Positions 10,351-19,921 of a DNA stretch of 64,000 nucleotides are shown one piece after another (the stretch's first letter is position 1; each line of letters starts with the position of its first letter). A program made the position numbers and the translations under genes. Origin of the DNA: Bradyrhizobium sp. CCBAU 051011 (GTDB lineage: Bacteria > Pseudomonadota > Alphaproteobacteria > Rhizobiales > Xanthobacteraceae); assembly GCF_009930815.1 (NCBI RefSeq), contig NZ_CP022222.1:3824501-3888500 (forward strand), read 5' to 3'. The notes beneath the pieces are model-generated. The model saw only the letters and a program-made list of their open reading frames with translations. It did no database searches and had not been told where the DNA came from.

Positions 10351-11673
10351 ATGAGCAAGCCGCAGTTGGGAAAATCCCGGATTGTCATCGTCGGAGGCGG
10401 AGCCGGCGGATTGGAGCTTGCGACGCGCCTGGGCGACAAACACGGACGCAAGGGAAAGCTCGACATCACACTGGTCGAGCGAAAACGCACGCATGTGTGG
10501 AAGCCGAAGCTCCACGAGATTGCCGCCGGGAGCATGGATATCTCAGCTCACGAGGTCGATTATCTCGCGCAATCCTACTGGCACGGCTTTCGCTACCGGA
10601 TCGGGGAGATGATCGGGATCGATCGGGATCGCCGTCAGGTGCAGGTGGCGCCCTATTTCGATGCTGAAGGCCGCGAGGTCACGCCGAAGCGGACCTTCGA
10701 CTATGACGTCCTCGTCGTTGCCGTCGGAAGCCAGAACAACGACTTTGGCACGCCTGGAGTCGTGGACCATGCGATCAAGCTCGAATCGCAGTCGGATGCA
10801 CGGCGGTTCCACGAAAGAATGGTCAATGCGTGTATCCGCGCGCATGCCCAATCGTCACCTCTGGGAGCGCATCAATTGAAGGTCGCAATCATCGGGGCCG
10901 GTGCGACCGGCGTCGAACTTGCGGCCGAGCTCCACAGAACGACGCGTGAAGTGGTGGCGTACGGCCTCGATCAGGTCGATCCTCAGAAGGACATCAGGAT
11001 TACGCTGATTGAAGCCGCCGAACGGGTGCTTCCCGCCCTGCCGGAACGAGTCTCGAAAGAGACGGAGAAGTTGCTTGGCAAGCTTGGAGTCGATGTGCTG
11101 GTCGGCGCCAAGGTCTCCGAGGTCGGGTCCGACCATGTGAGCCTGACGGACGGCCGGATGATTCCCGCTGAATTGATCGTCTGGGCCGCGGGCGTCAAGG
11201 CGCCCGATTTCCTCAAGGACATCGCGGGTCTCGAAACCAACCGCATCAATCAGCTCGTCGTCCGGCCGACACTGCAAACAAGCCGCGACGACGGCATCTT
11301 TGCCATCGGCGACTGCGCGGCCTGCTCGTGGGGTGAGCGCGGCAACGTACCGCCGCGCGCGCAGGCGGCCCACCAGCAGGCCTCGCATCTCTATTCCCAG
11401 ATTCCGCGTTATCTGCGGGGCGAGCCGATCAAGGACTACAAGTATAAAGACTTCGGATCTCTGGTGTCGCTCGGCGAATTCAGCACGGTCGGCTCGATGA
11501 TGGGAGCGCTTGTGGGCGGCAACCTTGTCTTCGCGGGCATCTTCGCAAGGATGATGTACCTGTCTCTCTACAAGATGCACGAACACGCGCTGCACGGCTC
11601 GGTGAAAGTTGCGCTCGACACGTTGGCCCGCCTGATCACCCGGCGGACCGAGCCGCACGTGAAGCTTCATTGA
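10351..11673 (+). CDS. ndh: Type II NADH dehydrogenase (NDH-2), FAD-dependent
   Basis: The 440-residue product has two dinucleotide folds: FAD site IVIVGGGAGGLELATRL near residues 11-26 and NADH site VAIIGAGATGVELAAEL near 176-192. The quinone-side motif is FAIGDCAACSWGE, followed by PPRAQAAHQQASHLY and a hydrophobic C-terminal region for membrane association. NDH-2 passes electrons from NADH to quinone without pumping protons. It lies just before a quinol oxidase operon, so the two can form a short respiratory chain for disposing of NADH. The start ATG at 10351 has only a weak upstream purine stretch. Confidence 0.9.
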   Translation: MSKPQLGKSRIVIVGGGAGGLELATRLGDKHGRKGKLDITLVERKRTHVWKPKLHEIAAGSMDISAHEVDYLAQSYWHGFRYRIGEMIGIDRDRRQVQVAPYFDAEGREVTPKRTFDYDVLVVAVGSQNNDFGTPGVVDHAIKLESQSDARRFHERMVNACIRAHAQSSPLGAHQLKVAIIGAGATGVELAAELHRTTREVVAYGLDQVDPQKDIRITLIEAAERVLPALPERVSKETEKLLGKLGVDVLVGAKVSEVGSDHVSLTDGRMIPAELIVWAAGVKAPDFLKDIAGLETNRINQLVVRPTLQTSRDDGIFAIGDCAACSWGERGNVPPRAQAAHQQASHLYSQIPRYLRGEPIKDYKYKDFGSLVSLGEFSTVGSMMGALVGGNLVFAGIFARMMYLSLYKMHEHALHGSVKVALDTLARLITRRTEPHVKLH

Positions 11674-11762
11674 TGGCAGGTCGCAAACGGGATGAGCATC
11701 GCATCGACTGTTGCGTGTTCGACCGACCTCGATGCGCTGCGTCGAGAACGTAGGGGAAGCTG

Positions 11763-13154
11763 ATGGAGGCCGTGTTTCTCGCGCGCATACAGTTTGCCGC
11801 CAACATCACGTTCCACATTCTGTTTCCGTCGATCTCGATCGCGTTGGGCTGGGTACTGCTGTTCTTCAGGTTGAAGCATCTGCGCGCAACCGATCCGCAG
11901 CAGAAGCTCGATTGGCTCCGTGCCTACCGCTTGTGGACCAAGGTGTTCGCCCTGACATTCGCGCTCGGGGTCGTCAGCGGCGTCACCATGAGCTTCCAGT
12001 TCGGCACCAACTGGCCGGGCTACATGGAGCGCGTCGGCAATATCGCCGGCCCGTTGCTCGGCTATGAAGTGCTGACCGCATTCTTTCTGGAAGCGGGTTT
12101 TCTCGGCGTGATGCTGTTCGGTCACCGCCGCGTCGGAGAGATGGTTCACCTGGGAGCGACCTTCCTCGTCGCGCTCGGGACGCTGATGAGTGCGTTCTGG
12201 ATCCTGGGCCTTAATTCCTGGATGCAGACGCCGGCGGGATACGAAGTCATCGATGGGGTGTTTCACGCCAAGAACTGGCTGGAGATCATCTTCAATCCGT
12301 CCTTTCCGTATCGTTTGGTTCATATGACGCTGGCATCCGCGCTGACCTGCGCGTTCCTGCTTATCGGGATCAGCGCCTGGCAGCTCCTGAAAGGCGTAGC
12401 GACGGCCAGTGCCTCTCGCGTGCTGCGGACCGGGCTCATTTTCGCTGCCCTGATCGCGCCCGCACAAATGTTGGCGGGTGACCTTCATGGGCTCAATACA
12501 CTCAAGCATCAGCCGCAGAAGATCGCGGCCATGGAGGGTATCTGGGAGACGACGCGCGGTGCTCCATTGCTGCTGTTCGCGATCCCGGATGATGCGGCGA
12601 GAACGAACCGTTTCGAATTGCCTGTGCCGAAGCTCGCGAGCCTGATCCTCCGCCATGATGCAAATGGCGAAATCAAGGGGCTGAACGAGTTTCCATCGGC
12701 CCATCCGCCGGTCTTTCCGGTGTTCTGGTGCTTCCGGATCATGGTGGGGACCGGCATCCTGATGTTGCTGGTCAGCTGGATCGGTCTGTGGAGGCACTGG
12801 CGCGATGGCTGGGATTTCGCCCGGATGCCGCGACCAATGCTCAAGCTGTTTGCTGGAATGACCTTTGCCGGTTGGGTTGCAACCATTGCCGGATGGTATG
12901 TCACGGAAATCGGACGCCAGCCTTTCATTGTGTCGGGTCTCATTAGGACGGCCGATGTCGCCTCACGGGTCCCGTCGTCAAGCATTGCCTTGACGCTCGC
13001 AATCTACACTGCGCTCTATCTGGCCTTGCTCGCCGCGTATGTCGGCGTGCTGAAATACATGTCGGAAGCTGCGGAAAAGCCCACCGGCCCTATCACATCG
13101 AAAGACCTCGCGGAGAGCACGCACCAGTATCAGCGCCGGGGAGAATTCGCATGA
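11763..13154 (+). CDS. cydA: Cytochrome bd-type (cyanide-insensitive) ubiquinol oxidase subunit I
   Basis: The 463-residue protein has about nine membrane segments. The N-terminal FAANITFHILFPSISIALGW carries the conserved His haem ligand, and GRQPFIVSGLIRTADVAS is the CioA/CydA signature. The quinol loop is of the short type, so CIO (cyanide-insensitive) naming is reasonable. It oxidises quinol and reduces oxygen without proton pumping. AGGGGAAG at 11752-11759 supports ATG 11763. The next gene (subunit II) overlaps by 4 bases. I looked for an FNR/FixK box in 11674-11762 and saw none. Confidence 0.93.
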   Translation: MEAVFLARIQFAANITFHILFPSISIALGWVLLFFRLKHLRATDPQQKLDWLRAYRLWTKVFALTFALGVVSGVTMSFQFGTNWPGYMERVGNIAGPLLGYEVLTAFFLEAGFLGVMLFGHRRVGEMVHLGATFLVALGTLMSAFWILGLNSWMQTPAGYEVIDGVFHAKNWLEIIFNPSFPYRLVHMTLASALTCAFLLIGISAWQLLKGVATASASRVLRTGLIFAALIAPAQMLAGDLHGLNTLKHQPQKIAAMEGIWETTRGAPLLLFAIPDDAARTNRFELPVPKLASLILRHDANGEIKGLNEFPSAHPPVFPVFWCFRIMVGTGILMLLVSWIGLWRHWRDGWDFARMPRPMLKLFAGMTFAGWVATIAGWYVTEIGRQPFIVSGLIRTADVASRVPSSSIALTLAIYTALYLALLAAYVGVLKYMSEAAEKPTGPITSKDLAESTHQYQRRGEFA

Positions 13155-14155
13155 GTTCGATGTCGTTCGACGAACTACTCCCGCTCATCTTCATCGGGTT
13201 GATGGGGGTCTCGCTGCTCGTCTATGTCGTGAGCGACGGATACGATCTCGGGGTCGGCATGTTGATGCATCGAGCGACTCCCGAAGAGCGGGATACCATG
13301 GTCGCATCCATTGGCCCGTTCTGGGATGCCAACGAAACGTGGCTGGTCCTTGGCGTCGGCCTGCTCCTGGTTGCCTTCCCCAAGGCGCACGGACTGGTCC
13401 TGTCGGAATTGTACCTGCCGACCGCTCTCATGCTGGTCGGGCTGATCTTGCGCGGCGCTGCCTTTGATTTCAGGGTCAAGGCCAAGGCCGACCGGAAGGC
13501 GATGTGGGACCGCCTGTTCATCGCCGGGTCAATGCTCGCGTCCGTATGTCAGGGCTGGATGCTCGGCCGCTATATCAGCGGCTTCGGCGAGGGCTGGAAC
13601 TATCCGATCTTTGCTGGCGCAATTGCGATAGCGCTGCCGATGGCATACGCGCTGCTCGGTGCGACATGGCTGGTGATGAAGACAGACGGGCAACTCCAGG
13701 ACAAGGCGATCGAATGGAGCAAGATCGCCTGGCCACCGATGGTCCTTGGCTTGATCCTGATCTCGATGGCAACGCCGTGGATCAGCGAGACCGTTCGTGT
13801 CAGGTGGTTTACCTTGCCCGCGATGATTGCGGTGGCGTCGATCCCAATCACAACGGGCGTTGCGCTGCTGGCGGCGCGCCTCCTGCTCGGTTCGCCAGCC
13901 GTGCGTGGCAGCCTGTGCTGGCTGCCCTTCGCGTTGCTGGTGCTCGTCTTCTTCCTGAGTTTCCTCGGCCTCAGCTACAGCATCTATCCCTTCGTGGTGA
14001 TCGACAGGCTTACCGTCTGGCAGGCCGCCAGCAGCCCCGAGTCGCTCAAAATCATCCTGATCGGGGTTTGTGTCACGTTGCCCGTCATTATCGCCTACAC
14101 AGGATTTTCCTATCGCGTATTCCGGGGCAAGACCATAGAGTTGGACTATGCGTGA
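13151..14155 (+). CDS. cydB: Cytochrome bd-type ubiquinol oxidase subunit II
   Basis: The 334-residue membrane protein of the CydB/CioB family has the typical beginning LLPLIFIGLMGVSLLVYVVSDGYDLGVGML, where the DGYDLGVG motif is characteristic. It also has IGPFWDANETWLVLGVG, another hallmark. About eight membrane segments are visible. Its ATG overlaps the TGA of cydA (ATGA), so it is translationally coupled. The downstream kinase gene overlaps its end by 8 bases, so the regulator genes appear to belong to the same transcript. Confidence 0.94.
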   Translation: MSSMSFDELLPLIFIGLMGVSLLVYVVSDGYDLGVGMLMHRATPEERDTMVASIGPFWDANETWLVLGVGLLLVAFPKAHGLVLSELYLPTALMLVGLILRGAAFDFRVKAKADRKAMWDRLFIAGSMLASVCQGWMLGRYISGFGEGWNYPIFAGAIAIALPMAYALLGATWLVMKTDGQLQDKAIEWSKIAWPPMVLGLILISMATPWISETVRVRWFTLPAMIAVASIPITTGVALLAARLLLGSPAVRGSLCWLPFALLVLVFFLSFLGLSYSIYPFVVIDRLTVWQAASSPESLKIILIGVCVTLPVIIAYTGFSYRVFRGKTIELDYA

Positions 14156-16043
14156 GTGGTCGTCTGGGGTGGCCGACGCTCCTCGGTTTGTCCTGGTTCA
14201 CAAGATGACGGAGCTTCCATCCCTGGTGAACATCAAGAGGAGTCCCGAAGTCAGTTCAGTGGTATCGGGCTCCATACGTTGGCTTGTTCGTGGAACAGCT
14301 GCCCTTGCCCTGGTCGCTGCCGCTTCGTGGCTTGGATATGCCGTGTCATTCCAGCGCGGACTGGACCATTTGCACGTCGCTGCTCAGCAGCGGCTAGCGG
14401 TGGAAGCGGCCAGGCTCGACGGTCATCTCTCCAGATTTGAATATTTGCCGTCACTGCTTGAGACGTCCCCGAGCGTTTTACGACTGCTTGGCGATCCTGC
14501 TGATGCCGCGCTGCAGCAATCGGTTAGCCTGTACCTGAAGTCGATCAATCTGCTTGCGGGAGCTGACAACCTCTACGTCCTGGGCGTCTCCGGCGAGACG
14601 CTGGCCGCAGCCGATTTCGACAAACCGGGTACGCCGTTTGGCGAGAACCTGTCCTATCGCCCATATGTGAGCGAGGCTCTCTCGAAAGGCCGAGGAGCGT
14701 TTTTCGGTGTCGGCATTACCAGCGCCCGCGCTGGCTACTATCTCTCCTATGCCCTGAAGGAGGGCGGAGTGACGAGGGGCATCGCCACCGTCAAGGTCAA
14801 CCTCGATTCGTTTGAGCGCGCGTGGCGCGACATTGACAGCGATATTCTTCTGCTCGACGAGCGCCGGGTCGCGATACTTTCCTCTCGCGACGAGTGGCGC
14901 TTTCGTCCAATGGAGCCGCTGTCGCTTCAGATGCACGACGAGATTTCGCGATCCAAGCCATACGGAAACCACGAGCTCAGGCCGCTTCGATGGACTTTTG
15001 TTGCTCAGTTCTCGGACGGCGCTGCACGCGTCACCGTAGAAAACGGCGCGGCCTACACCGTCAGCGAACGGCCAATCAACCACGGTCAGTGGAAGCTGAT
15101 CCTTCTCGATGACGAGGCGCCAACACGGCAGACCGCGCTTATCATTGGCGCGATGTCGGGTCTCGCCGCCATTGTTGCGTTGCTGGTGGCCGGTCTCGTT
15201 GAGCAGCGCGGGCGAGCGATCAAGCAACGATTGGCCAACCAGGCGGCATTGCAGGCCGCAAACGACATGCTTGAGATCAGGGTGCAGGAACGAACCGCCG
15301 AACTGCGGGCTGCGCAGGATGAGCTTGTCCATGCCGGCAAGCTGGCCGCCCTCGGCCAGATGTCGGCCGGAATGGTGCACGAATTGAACCAGCCGTTGGC
15401 TGCGCTGCAGACCGCTGCCGACAATGCGATCTTGCTCGTTGATCGTGGGTCGATCGGCGATGCCCGTGGAAATCTCACCCGGATTGGCGAATTGATACGC
15501 CGGCTTGGGCGCCTGACCGGTCAGCTGCGGATTTTCGCGTACAAGTCGAGCAGCCCGCTTGACGTGGTCTCCGTTGAACAAGCCGTGGCTGAATCCCTCA
15601 AGATACTCGCCGCGCGCATCAAGGAGGGGCGAGTCGACGTCGTGACGGACATCGATGCGAATCTCTGCGTCGTTGCCGATCAGACGCGGTTGGAGCAGCT
15701 GTTGTGCAACATCGTGGCGAATGCGCTGGACGCTGTAGAGAGCGTGGAACAGAAGTCCGTCCTGATTCGAGCGACCAGGGAAGACGGGCAGATCCCTCGT
15801 TGCCGCATCGCCATCAGCAACAGCGGTCCGGCCATCGCGCCCGACGTTCTCCAGCGCATGTTCGAGCCGTTTGTGACGACCAAGCCTGCAGGAAAAGGGC
15901 TCGGCCTTGGTCTGATGCTCTCCAATCACATTGCGCGCTCTTTTGGTGGTGAGTTGCGTGCGCGAAACCTGATGCCGCGTGGTGCCGAATTTGTCGTGTT
16001 CCTTCCATTGGCCGACCCAACAGAGGCTTCGAATGAGCGATGA
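14148..16043 (+). CDS. DctB-like sensor histidine kinase
   Basis: The product is up to 631 residues. The start is uncertain between ATG 14148 (overlapping cydB) and ATG 14205; neither has a strong ribosome site. It has an N-terminal membrane segment, a periplasmic domain of about 280 residues with the DctB-style double Cache pattern (FGENLSYRPYVSEAL, GRGAFFGVG, YYLSYAL), and a second membrane segment (GAMSGLAAIVALLVAGLV). A coiled coil (QERTAELRAAQDELVHAGKL) and a HisKA domain follow, with the phospho-His in MVHELNQPLAAL (about H411), then a HATPase domain ending LGLGLMLSNHIARSFGG. DctB proteins sense C4-dicarboxylates. DctA and malic enzyme nearby favour that input. Confidence 0.87.
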   Translation: MREWSSGVADAPRFVLVHKMTELPSLVNIKRSPEVSSVVSGSIRWLVRGTAALALVAAASWLGYAVSFQRGLDHLHVAAQQRLAVEAARLDGHLSRFEYLPSLLETSPSVLRLLGDPADAALQQSVSLYLKSINLLAGADNLYVLGVSGETLAAADFDKPGTPFGENLSYRPYVSEALSKGRGAFFGVGITSARAGYYLSYALKEGGVTRGIATVKVNLDSFERAWRDIDSDILLLDERRVAILSSRDEWRFRPMEPLSLQMHDEISRSKPYGNHELRPLRWTFVAQFSDGAARVTVENGAAYTVSERPINHGQWKLILLDDEAPTRQTALIIGAMSGLAAIVALLVAGLVEQRGRAIKQRLANQAALQAANDMLEIRVQERTAELRAAQDELVHAGKLAALGQMSAGMVHELNQPLAALQTAADNAILLVDRGSIGDARGNLTRIGELIRRLGRLTGQLRIFAYKSSSPLDVVSVEQAVAESLKILAARIKEGRVDVVTDIDANLCVVADQTRLEQLLCNIVANALDAVESVEQKSVLIRATREDGQIPRCRIAISNSGPAIAPDVLQRMFEPFVTTKPAGKGLGLGLMLSNHIARSFGGELRARNLMPRGAEFVVFLPLADPTEASNER

Positions 16044-17409
16044 CCAATCAATCGGAGTGATCTACGTCGAGGACGATGACGATGTCCGGATCGGCGGCGT
16101 TCAGGCGCTCGAGCTTGCAGGATTTTCCGTTTCGGGATTCGTCTCGGTTGAATCCGCTAATGGAGCCGTTCGCTCCGAAATGCCGTTTGTCGTGGTCTGC
16201 GACGTGCGCCTGCGCGGCAAGAGCGGCCTTGACTGGCTGTCCGATCTGCGCCGACTGGACCATGATCTGCCGGTGATCCTGATCACCGGGCATGGCGATA
16301 TTTCCATGGCCGTGCAGGCAATGCGGAACGGTGCCTACGATTTCATCGAGAAGCCATGCTCCTCGGAGCAGCTCGTCTCGGTGGTGCGTAGAGCGGCCGA
16401 AAAGCGACGGCTCACCCTGGAAGTACGCTCGTTGCGATCTGTCCTGGCGGACCGCCAGGGCATCGAGGCGAGCTTGCTGGGACGGTCGCCGCAGATACAG
16501 GAAGTGCGCAGGCTCGTATCCACATTGGCCGCGACCAATGTTGACGTCACGATCTATGGCGAAACCGGAACCGGCAAGGATGTAGTTGCGCGCTGCCTCC
16601 ACAATCACAGCGGCCGACGCCGCGGCAATTATGTTGCGGTGAACTGCGGCGGCCTCCCCGAATCGCTGGTCGAGAGCGAGTTGTTCGGCCATGAGGTGGG
16701 AGCATTTACCGGCGCCACCCGTCAGCGTATCGGAAAGATCGAATATGCGAATAGCGGAACGCTGTTCCTCGACGAAATCGAAAGCATGCCGCTGAGCGTG
16801 CAGGTGAAGTTGCTGAGGTCGCTGCAGGACCGATCGATCGAGCGCGTCGGCTCGAACAAGCCAATTTCCGTGGATTGCCGTGTCGTTGCGGCGAGCAAGG
16901 CGAATTTGCTCGAGCTGAGCGAGAAAAAGCTGTTTCGCGCCGATCTCTACTATCGCCTCGGCGTCGCATTCGTCGAACTGCCGCCGCTCCGAGAACGGCG
17001 CGAGGATATTCCCTTGCTGTTCGAGCACTTCACGCTGGATGCCGCCAGACGGTTCGAGCGCGACGCGCCGCTATTGGACGAGCAGACGCTGTCCGTCTTG
17101 CTGGCCTATTCGTGGCCGGGAAACGTACGGGAGCTTCGCAACGTCGCCGATCGCTTCGTGGTTGGCGTGCTCGACGGCAAGGCCATCAACAAGTCCGGAC
17201 TTGGCGCGTCGGATGTGTCGTTGCCTCGACAATTGGAAAACATCGAGCGGTCGATCATCGAGGACGCGTTGCGGCGCAAGCAGGGCGACGTTCAGGCGAC
17301 TGCAATGCTTTTGGGTATCCCGAAGCAGACGTTATACGACAAGATCAAGCGTCTTTCCGTCAACGTTGACGGGATCAGAGAGGGGACAGTTGTTCGCTCC
17401 AGCTCCTGA
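16033..17409 (+). CDS. DctD-like sigma-54-dependent response regulator
   Basis: The product has 458 residues with start ATG 16033, inside the end of the kinase gene (11-base overlap). The receiver domain carries YVEDDDDV and phospho-Asp D57 (VVCDVRLRG), with Lys in FIEKP. The AAA+ domain has Walker A GETGTGKD near 176, the sigma-54 contact loop GAFTGA near 223 and LFLDEIESM. The C-terminal Fis-type helix-turn-helix includes ATAMLLGIPKQTLYDKIKRL. With the kinase it makes a DctBD-type pair that should activate sigma-54 promoters. I could not find a convincing sigma-54 site in the gaps of this 19-kb run, so its target may lie elsewhere. Confidence 0.9.
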   Translation: MSDDQSIGVIYVEDDDDVRIGGVQALELAGFSVSGFVSVESANGAVRSEMPFVVVCDVRLRGKSGLDWLSDLRRLDHDLPVILITGHGDISMAVQAMRNGAYDFIEKPCSSEQLVSVVRRAAEKRRLTLEVRSLRSVLADRQGIEASLLGRSPQIQEVRRLVSTLAATNVDVTIYGETGTGKDVVARCLHNHSGRRRGNYVAVNCGGLPESLVESELFGHEVGAFTGATRQRIGKIEYANSGTLFLDEIESMPLSVQVKLLRSLQDRSIERVGSNKPISVDCRVVAASKANLLELSEKKLFRADLYYRLGVAFVELPPLRERREDIPLLFEHFTLDAARRFERDAPLLDEQTLSVLLAYSWPGNVRELRNVADRFVVGVLDGKAINKSGLGASDVSLPRQLENIERSIIEDALRRKQGDVQATAMLLGIPKQTLYDKIKRLSVNVDGIREGTVVRSSS

Positions 17410-17573
17410 CGACAAAGAGCGGCCATTGCGAAGCCCCGGACCGGCTTGACGGCAGAAGCCATGGGACCGTCGAACAGCAGACAAGCTCTCGGCGCGTACG
17501 AGAGAAGGGCGCCAGACAGAAGCTGCCCGAACAGGAAACGAACGAGATCTTCAATCTGAGTGAGGGGTAAGTG

Positions 17574-19292
17574 ATGAACCGACCATTCAACGTTCCTGAC
17601 GAATTCGTCGATGGGTTCATGAAGGCGGGTGCGAGCCTGTGGCGATCGCTGGGGTGGGTGCCGAATGCCGATCGCGACGGCACGGCGTTCAGCTCAACCC
17701 TGAGTTCGTCAGGGCGTATCGCCGAGTTGCAGGCCGACCATTTGATGCGTCTTTACCAGCTCACGGAAAACGTCTTCAAATCGGCTGCAGGAATGCAGAC
17801 CGATGCGACGCTCGAACCCGTGCGCGGCGATCGCCGGTTCAACGGTGCGGAATGGCGGGACAATTCGCTCTACAGTCTGTTGAAGCAATGCTATCTCTTG
17901 AATTCGCGCTATTGCACTGACTTCGTCGAAGCGCTGGATCTGGACGAAAAGGAAAAGCATCGGCTGCGCTTCTTCACGCGCCAACTCGTCGAGGCGATGA
18001 GTCCGACCAATTTTGTCACCACCAATCCCGACGTCATCAAGCTCGCGAAGGATACCGAAGGCCAAAGCCTCAAGGCAGGCCTGGACAATTTGATGTCAGA
18101 TCTTGGCAGGGGCAGTCTGACGATCACGGACGAGGGCGCTTTCGAGGTCGGAAAGGATGTCGCGGCATCCAGGGGCGCGGTGGTATTCGAGAACGACCTG
18201 TTTCAACTCATTCAATATGAACCGGCGACGGAGCAGGTGGCTGTGCGGCCCTTGTTGATCGTGCCGCCCTGTATCAACAAGTTCTACATTCTTGACCTTC
18301 AGCCAGCCAATTCCTTCGTGCGGTTTGCGGTCGAGCACGGCATGACGGTCTTCATCGTTTCCTGGCGCAACCCGGATGCCTCTTGCGGGCATTTTGGGTG
18401 GGATGATTACGTCGAGCATGGCGCAATGCGCGCTATCGAGATCGCCCGTTCGATTTCCGGCGCCGACAAGGTCAACGTCGTCGGCTGGTGCGTCGGCGGC
18501 ACGATCCTGTCGTCTGCGCTCGCTATCCTGCGGACGCAAGGCGACGAATCGGTCGCCAGCGTGACACTGCTGACGACCATGCTCGATTTCCGCGAACCGG
18601 GTGATCTCGGCGTATTCGTGGACGAGGAGAGTGTGTGGCAGCGTGAGCAGACCATCGGGAATGGAGGCATCTACCGCGGCGCCGAGCTCGGATTCGTCTT
18701 CCAGACCCTGCGCTCGAAAGAGCTGATATGGCCGAACGTGATCAATAATTACCTGAAGGGGAAGTCGCCCGAGCGTTTCGATCTTCTGTTCTGGAATGCC
18801 GACGTAACCAATCTGCCGGGACCGATGTATTGCTGGTACATCAGGAACATGTACCTGGAGAACAATCTCCGGGAACCGAACAGACTGACGATGTGCAACA
18901 CGTCAGTCGATTTGGGGCGGGTCGATCTGCCTGCCTATGTTCTGGCGACCGTCGAGGATCATATCGTGCCGTGGCGGTCGGCCTATCGAACAACGGGCCT
19001 GTTCGGCGGCGACACGCGCTTTGTCCTCGGCGCGAGCGGACATATCGCCGGCGTGATCAATCCGGCGTCGAAGAACAAGAGAAGCTATTGGGTGTCGGAC
19101 AATCGATGCGACGATCCGGCGACGTGGCTGGCTGGCGCCGATGAAAAGCCCGGCAGCTGGTGGAACGACTGGATTGCCTGGCTCAAGCCATGGGCGGAAG
19201 AGCAACTGCCGGCGCGCACGCAACTCGGCAGCAACCTCTATCCTCCCGGTGAATCCGCGCCCGGCCGTTATGTGAAGGAAAAGGCGGCCTGA
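17574..19292 (+). CDS. phaC: Poly(3-hydroxyalkanoate) synthase, class I type
   Basis: The 572-residue product is slightly shorter than many class I synthases. It polymerises (R)-3-hydroxybutyryl-CoA. The lipase-like box GWCVGG holds the active-site Cys (about C306). The Asp of DHIVPW (about D462) and the His of SGHIAGV (about H490) complete the triad. Typical class I blocks are present: YEPATEQVAVRPLLIVPP, FIVSWRNPD and LFWNADVTNLPGPMY. GAGGGG at 17562 serves ATG 17574; a GTG immediately before it is an alternative. It is separated from phaAB by 10 kb of related metabolism and follows the two-component genes after 164 bases without recognisable features. Confidence 0.94.
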   Translation: MNRPFNVPDEFVDGFMKAGASLWRSLGWVPNADRDGTAFSSTLSSSGRIAELQADHLMRLYQLTENVFKSAAGMQTDATLEPVRGDRRFNGAEWRDNSLYSLLKQCYLLNSRYCTDFVEALDLDEKEKHRLRFFTRQLVEAMSPTNFVTTNPDVIKLAKDTEGQSLKAGLDNLMSDLGRGSLTITDEGAFEVGKDVAASRGAVVFENDLFQLIQYEPATEQVAVRPLLIVPPCINKFYILDLQPANSFVRFAVEHGMTVFIVSWRNPDASCGHFGWDDYVEHGAMRAIEIARSISGADKVNVVGWCVGGTILSSALAILRTQGDESVASVTLLTTMLDFREPGDLGVFVDEESVWQREQTIGNGGIYRGAELGFVFQTLRSKELIWPNVINNYLKGKSPERFDLLFWNADVTNLPGPMYCWYIRNMYLENNLREPNRLTMCNTSVDLGRVDLPAYVLATVEDHIVPWRSAYRTTGLFGGDTRFVLGASGHIAGVINPASKNKRSYWVSDNRCDDPATWLAGADEKPGSWWNDWIAWLKPWAEEQLPARTQLGSNLYPPGESAPGRYVKEKAA

Positions 19293-19408
19293 CGGGAAGC
19301 GAGACCTCGTTTGGCCGTTTCGTGCAATAGGCCCGCCGAATCTACGGTTGATGGGGAGGGCCCCGTCGGGTACTTGGCGGAATCGGCGTTTGGGGTTAGT
19401 TTGCTGCA

Positions 19409-19840
19409 ATGTTCGTTCGCTTCACGAGGTCGATTCGCGCTAAAGCGGGGTGGTTTGTCGCCCTGCTATATCTGTTTTGCGTGCTCGCGCCGGGCGTTGC
19501 GCTTGCTGTTGGCGATGCCGCGTCGTGCCTCTTGCATCAGATTCCCCCGGCCGCCGTGCATGTGCACGAGGACGCCTCGCACGAGCACCATGAGGTGCAC
19601 GGGAACCAGCAGTCGAGCCACCACGCCGACGCAGACCGCACCGAACACGATCATGCAAAGCACGGGCACGGCAAAACTTTGCCGGGACCTTGCTGCGCCA
19701 TGCTCTGCCTGTCCGCGCTCCCAGCCGATTTGCCCGGTCTGGCCAAGCCCTCGCAGCCAACCTCGATCTGCGTCTTAGAGAGGTTCCAGCGCTTGCCGGG
19801 CGAACCGCCCCCTCTGCACTATCGTCCTCCCATCGCCTGA
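19409..19840 (+). CDS. His-rich exported protein of a metal-handling cluster
   Basis: The 143-residue product has an N-terminal hydrophobic segment (WFVALLYLFCVLAPGVALA) that looks like a signal peptide or anchor. A histidine-dense stretch follows (residues 50-90: HVHEDASHEHHEVHG, SSHHADADRTEHDHAKHGHG), then PGPCCAMLCLSALPA. The His cluster and the CC..C motif suggest metal binding, and the genes downstream are copper proteins. I do not assign a family; it resembles the small Cys/His-rich proteins that often begin metal-resistance operons. No strong ribosome site is seen, so the start is tentative. Confidence 0.6.
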   Translation: MFVRFTRSIRAKAGWFVALLYLFCVLAPGVALAVGDAASCLLHQIPPAAVHVHEDASHEHHEVHGNQQSSHHADADRTEHDHAKHGHGKTLPGPCCAMLCLSALPADLPGLAKPSQPTSICVLERFQRLPGEPPPLHYRPPIA

Positions 19841-19921
19841 TCTGAAGTAACCAAACGTGGGCAGTGGTGCGCGCATCAGCGCGCGCCTGCCTGTGGTGAA
19901 TCAGAGATCAGGGATACATTC

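Noticed and set aside
11674..11762. FNR/FixK-type box before the bd oxidase
   Set aside because: Oxygen control was expected, but no TTGAT-N4-ATCAA-like sequence is present in this gap.
19293..19408. TGGCCG...TGCA resembling a sigma-54 promoter
   Set aside because: The distance between the GG and GC elements is one base short of the strict requirement.
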